Translations under genes and position numbers: made by a program | Shown here: positions 59,091-64,000 of the stretch, one piece after another | How the letters are laid out: every line of letters begins with the position of its first letter | How positions within the stretch are numbered: position 1 is the first letter of the stretch | Notes under the pieces: generated by a model | Databases searched by the model: none | Told to the model about the DNA's origin: nothing | What the model saw: the letters and a program-made list of their open reading frames with translations, nothing else | Source of the DNA: Gerris lacustris | Lineage: Eukaryota > Arthropoda > Insecta > Hemiptera > Gerridae | DNA length: 64,000 nt | Direction of reading: 5' to 3' | Assembly: GCA_951217055.1 (NCBI GenBank) | Contig: OX578282.1 | Location: 14,509,877-14,573,876, forward strand

Positions 59091-60688
59091 GAAAAAAATT
59101 TGTTTTATGTAAATGGTAATTTTTCAGAAAAAAACTATTGAATGTTAAACCTTTTTCTAACGAGCAGCAAATTATGCATATTTCTCTATTTACTTTAATA
59201 TTGACGAATAGTCCAAAAAAAGAAAGAAGACGTTAAGAAATTTATTCAAAACTTTGTTAGAATACCCTCTTTTAAGTTTATTTTTGTTTAGGAATTTGAA
59301 AAAAAGGTGTGAAACAACTGGAGGGTGAAGCTGTAGAGGGCGGTTTGGTCGACCCGTTCAAGACAATAGGGTTATACACTGGATGGACGGACATCCTCAC
59401 AGGATCTGGTTCTTTAAGACGATCCTGGTTATTCCAGGACTTCTTCTCCTGTCCTAAAGACGCTAATGAAGTGGGAGGTTCCCATACAAGCGTAACCCCT
59501 CTTGTTCATAAAACCTCGCGGTTCCATTGTTCACCACTGGACCAAGGACAAAAAAAGGACTCGACTGACTGAAAGACAATGGACATCCCATGGACAAGTT
59601 CACCCTATCTACGGCCTTCCCCCTTTTTTCTGTCCAAAGTCCAAAAAATAGAACAATATTTACCCTCAATTCATATGAAAAAAATGTATAGACTATTATT
59701 TACTAGAACGACTTTGAAGTCTTAACGGATTTCTGACCTTCATCCCTCTATTGACAAGGTCAAAGTAGGATTATTTCTTCGCATTAGATATTAAAACATG
59801 GGAATAAAAATAAAGACCATTCAAAGGTAAATTTTGACACATACTCAATACAATTTGAACCATAAGAATATTTAAGTGTTTTTTAAAAAATATGTAAATC
59901 AAAACAGGGCTGTCCATTGGTCATTTTTTTGAAAAATCTTTTTATAACTTAATAAAAGTATAAGTCAGTTATTTTCTTTGATATATTCCATTTTTTTTTT
60001 CTTTTTATCCATTGCCAATATTTGGCATCGTGACCTTTATGTTTTTGACACTTCAATAGAGATATGATAGCTCTCCGTGTATTGAAATATTTATTTCCCA
60101 TGCATTTTGTCTTTGATTGACTGTTAAATAAGTATTGTCAAGTTTTCCAATTTAAAAAAAAGCAATATTTGGAACATTTAAATATGTATTTTCTTTAAAA
60201 AGGGCAATATTTTAGTGATTTTGTAGTTTACCTTGTGTAAGACAGTATGAGAAAATATTGTCAAAGACCGAGGGGAAATACCAAAGAAGAACATAATTAT
60301 TATTTTAGGAATTATTATTTTAGGAATAATATTTCATACCTTATTTATTTATTTATTTAAAAATCCATACAGATACAATACATCCCACTCATAATAAGGA
60401 GTGGGATGTAGAGTACTATAATACTTTTTGAATCAGTAAATCCTTGTGCGATCTTTTCATGAAGCCTAACATTTTACCTACCAATATGAAATTTAATTAA
60501 ATTTGGCGATGCAAAAAATGTTAACGGATCTTTAACGTCCCGATAAACAACATTAGGTTATTAAAGGACATTGGAATCAGCCGTTATACAAAAAACTGTT
60601 TTTCAAACATATCATACCTCTATGGAATTAGAAAATCTATATGTTTGTGTTTATAGACTTTAGTTTCATGTGAGTTTCAACCCAGTGT

Positions 60689-60762
60689 ACTACTAGTAGT
60701 ACAGTAGTAGTAGTATACAGTACTAGTAGTACAGTAGTAGTACAGTGTACTACTAGTAGTCA
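60689..60762. repeat. GTA/CTA low-complexity palindromic tract
   Basis: Made almost only of TAGTAG, TACTAC and ACAGT blocks, with several short self-complementary stretches (GTACTACTAGTAGTAC). Confidence 0.85.
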
Positions 60763-61791
60763 CTCAGCTACTCCAATCTTTACTACGTATTAATGTTCGT
60801 TTACGTTTATTATTATTAAACATATAAATTATAATTGTGACATCACAAATTTATCTTTTACTGGTTGCACTTGACGCACCGACAATTCACCGATAAAAAG
60901 CTATATGAGTTATTGTTATTTGTTTTACGTGAACCAAAACAAGAAAATCTTAGGGGGAAAACATAAGTAAGCAATCTTTAGTTAGGGGAAGGGAAGGTCT
61001 TCTAGATATTTCCTCCTGTCCGAAGCAGTCGGTGAGCAATAAACTTCCATATATGACCATTGTAATAATGGTCGAGGAAGTTCATCCTATAACTTGGCCG
61101 TATCATAAGAGAGGTACTTGTAGTACAAGGGTTTTCCATTCGTGTTCTTGTCTTAAGAAAACAGTAAAAGTTCGGACCGAAATATCCCAGAGGGTGGTGA
61201 CCGGAGAATTCAATATTTTCTACAAGCTTAAGGACGAAGCCCCCCGGGTGCGGGTTACAGCCCTACGTCACCTGCCAGCAGGGTGCCCTTCATTTGTCAT
61301 ACCATCCCTTCACTCTCTTTCTCTTCGGCCCTCTCCTCCACCCTGCTGATAAATACGAGTAAAATAACGCTAATTCTTCAACCACCAATCACCACAAAGC
61401 TTTCAATCATCGTATAAATATCACCTCGACCTGTTTTCATTTATAACGTCCCGTCTCCCTCCCCCAAAAAAACCCTTCAGACCTTTCGTACAATCGAATT
61501 ATAAAATCCCGCTAATAAAATTAGCTCCCATTTATAACAACGATTTAAAATAAACTGCTGAGAATCAATCACTAAAATATCAAATGGATTTTTGAAAATA
61601 TACTTTGACGAATCCCTTACAACTAAATGTGGATTAGTTAATCGAGAAGGGGAGAAAATGAGCGGGACAAAATTCACGAGTTTAGTTAAGCGTACAGATG
61701 TTGTAATGTTGTACTTTAAAATCAGTCATTGCAATTATATAATCATGTATTTACTTGACTTATATCGAAACAGTGAAAGTATAGATTTTTT

Positions 61792-62380
61792 GCTTCCGAG
61801 CTTACCGAAGGTAACGGAAGCAATGTGATCGTTCTGAAGAACGAAAAAGTTTTAGGTCTCCGATTTCAAAAATTCCAAGACAGAAATCCGTTTCAGACAT
61901 CAGGGAACATTTTTGGTTTCGTGTCTGTCTGTCGGTCTGTCGGTCGGTCTGTCTTTCAATTTTTGCGAACCAACATATCTTAAAAATTACACGTCCGATT
62001 TTAATGACACTTGTATGGTAGGTCATAATTACCCCATTGTTGGTCCCATATAAGTTTTAACCGTATGCGCCCATTTGTTTCTCTTTAACATGTGCACAAA
62101 CATACATTTATTTACACCTATATCATAAAAAGTACTCATCTGATTTTTATGAAATTTAAGATTCGTCGAAAATTGCCCGCATTTAATTTCAACCGTCTGC
62201 GCTCTTTAAATTTTGCTAAATTGATACTAAATTTATGTAAAAATATAAAAAATCTTTTGACATATTAAAAAAACGGGGGAAACACATAAATTAGACAATA
62301 ATGACTTGTAAATGTATATAATGAATAAAGTAAGGAATTTGATGGGAGGATGCTAAGTGCCACACTAATTGGCAGTCTAT
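61792..62380 (+). repeat. Family A element, most complete copy
   Basis: Head GCTTCCGAGCTTACCGAAGG with CGGAAGC closing a small hairpin, GTGATCGTTCTGAAGAACGA, a GTCTGTCTGTCGGTCTGTCG run, CACAAACATACATTTATTTA in the middle and GCCACACTAATTGGCAGTC at the end. About 590 bp. It has no coding capacity of its own and no clear TIR beyond the head hairpin. Confidence 0.85.
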
Positions 62381-64000
62381 TTTTAACAATTATAGGTGCT
62401 TTCTCGGGTATTTAGGTTTTTAGAAAATGCAAAAGGTCATAAACAACCAAGGTGTTTTATACAAATTTTAAAGAAATGTTTGGCAAATGTTACTTCTCCA
62501 TTACTAGAAGTATCTTCAGCTTTTTCAAAGCCGTTTTCAGCTTGTTCATAAAGTCATCATCTCTATGCTATACCACCCTAAACATGTTTTGATTGGGAGT
62601 GAATCGTTGATCTGTAATTAGTTCGAGATGTGGTCTTAAAAAAAATACCGAAGATGTTTGTACTATGACGAAGTAGAAAGAACCTGATGTAGATTAAGTT
62701 TTTTTACAATAACATTTGGTGAAAATTAGTTTATGAATTAGAGAGGAGTAAGTTTTATACATAGCTATAAAAAGATAACCATTCTAAGAGGGGTATTAAG
62801 ATATAAAAAGACTATATAAACGTTTGAAGACAAACTCGTTTAGGTGTTGTTATTTTTTTTATAACGGTTAAGAGACTCGTGCCACAAAGGGATGTAACCG
62901 AGGTGTCTAAACTCATCGAACACAAGGGGAAGCTTCTCAATGACAAAGGAACCCATCCGCCCATCCTACAAGACAAGATAATAGCGACGCGTGGCATCTT
63001 CATCACAGGATACCACATCTTCCCCCTCTTATAAAACCCCGTATCCGCATGCTCAAGCAATGTCGTGTTTTGATTTATAATTCTATCACGCCCTCTTTTA
63101 AGGAAGAAGCAGCCGTTTCTACCTCACCCTCTTCCAGGTGTCTTGTCTTGTCCTACAGTCCTACTACTACTAAAAAAACAACATATAACACATCTTCACC
63201 CTACAACGGATTAACTTGTAGAATAATAAACCGGTTTTTTGTAAAAACCTAATTGAGTCTTTAACTCTAACCCTTTTGAATGTGAAAATAATGAGGGGGT
63301 ACTTCTCTTTTTTTTTGCAATGAATAACATCATGTTTATTTCGATTAAACCAAGCGTAAGAAAGTAATGATCTTATAGCAGTCAACTCTATAACACCTAA
63401 AGAAAACAAAATTCTTTTATGGATATTGTCAAAGAATTACCCCCTCCCCCCCCCCCCAAAAAAAAAACAGTTTTTAAACATCTAATTACTTCACCCACAA
63501 ACATTTACGTACAATGCAAATTGTGAGATGCTCAACCAGAAAGGGGTTTAAAAATAGACAAAAAAGAAATAAACAAACTTGTTTTGCTTTGTCGAATCTG
63601 ATTTATACATTATCGTAACAATGGAATACTTGTAGCTTAAAACGTTAGTAACGGCATTTTTGGTTTAATCATGAAGATTAGTTGCTTTGAGGGTGCTTTT
63701 ATATCATTTAAATTTACAAAAATGTAATTGATCAAAGCAGAATAGAAAATGTTTAACACTTATATTGTCGAATATAAGTGAAAATGTTTTGTACATTCAT
63801 ACCACCATATCAAACATATAACATAAGCTTTACCAACATATCTTTGAACTATTATCCTTAACCAACATAAATAAGCGATTGGATTGTATAATTTTTTGTA
63901 TGTTTTTACTTTAGCAATATGTCTTTTTTTTTAATGAAATTAAACTAAATATATTGTTAATGTTTAGTTCACTTGCATGTTAGTTATCACTAATCAAGCG

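Larger units (their letters stand above)
43992..64000 (-). other. Upstream flank or 5' intron, no exon recognised
   Basis: The gene must continue upstream because exon 43991-43878 has an acceptor and lacks the front of the PR domain. I looked for the missing motif on the minus strand and did not find a convincing exon. GC-richer places worth testing are 45280-45420, 53520-53640, 57480-57650, 59300-59660, 61180-61350 and 62870-63150. The rest is AT-rich with the repeats listed separately. Confidence 0.55.

Noticed and set aside
58641..59141. 166-codon open frame as a repeat protein
   Set aside because: Same reason: a 54-bp tandem array.

Overview
This is a stretch of an AT-rich animal nuclear genome. 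It holds one recognisable gene on the minus strand inside a very large amount of repeated DNA. The gene is a PRDM3/PRDM16-type (MECOM/EVI1 family; Drosophila hamlet) PR-domain zinc-finger transcription factor. Five coding exons can be placed with matching splice phases: 43991-43878, 42053-41948, 12132-12042, 10213-9883 and 8456-6597. Joined, they give 833 residues: the C-terminal part of a PR (SET-like) domain, an N-terminal array of six zinc fingers, a long Ser/Pro-rich linker with a PLDLS CtBP-binding motif, three C-terminal fingers and the family's EDAYF-type tail. The start codon and first half of the PR domain were not found; they lie in the 44-64 kb part in an exon I could not recognise, or beyond the window. 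The family, the intron-rich structure and the standard code point to a bilaterian, most likely an arthropod. A parasitic-copepod-like genome is a guess from repeat density and base composition only.

Layout: 1-6.0 kb is downstream flank with nested mobile-element relics. 6.0-44 kb is the gene, whose introns are 1.4, 1.8, 29.8 and 1.8 kb. 44-64 kb is upstream flank or 5' intron with no exon I can name. The 29.8-kb intron separates the PR-domain exons from the finger exons. It carries most of the repeats: a 5-kb block of satellites (14.2-19.4 kb) and many foldback elements.

Repeat families named here: A = ~590-bp element starting with a GCTTCCG...CGGAAGC hairpin. B = 'two-hairpin' element with ends GGYACTTCTTTAGAYTGTTA. 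C = ~0.7-kb element with ends AGGGTCCGTAGGCAA. D = ~0.6-kb foldback with ends TAGTCC..GAGATAGC. E = ~0.35-0.4-kb dispersed repeat present three times in one orientation. F = element pair sharing GGAGGTCATCTTAA and a hammerhead-like CTGATGATGGC core. There are also a SINE with perfect target-site duplication, a hAT-like MITE, other TIR elements and about a dozen tandem arrays.

The most unusual structure is family B. Each fuller copy has a short hairpin and a long hairpin built from the same ~20-bp arm and separated by a ~14-bp spacer. In one copy (40991-41833) the short hairpin has become nine units at an exact 73-bp period. Other strong structures are a ~200-bp near-perfect hairpin at 32.3-32.5 kb and a 150-bp spacerless palindrome just inside the intron after the fourth exon described here. 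All of these would be transcribed in the gene's primary transcript, so they are candidate sources of double-stranded RNA or small RNA. That is inference.
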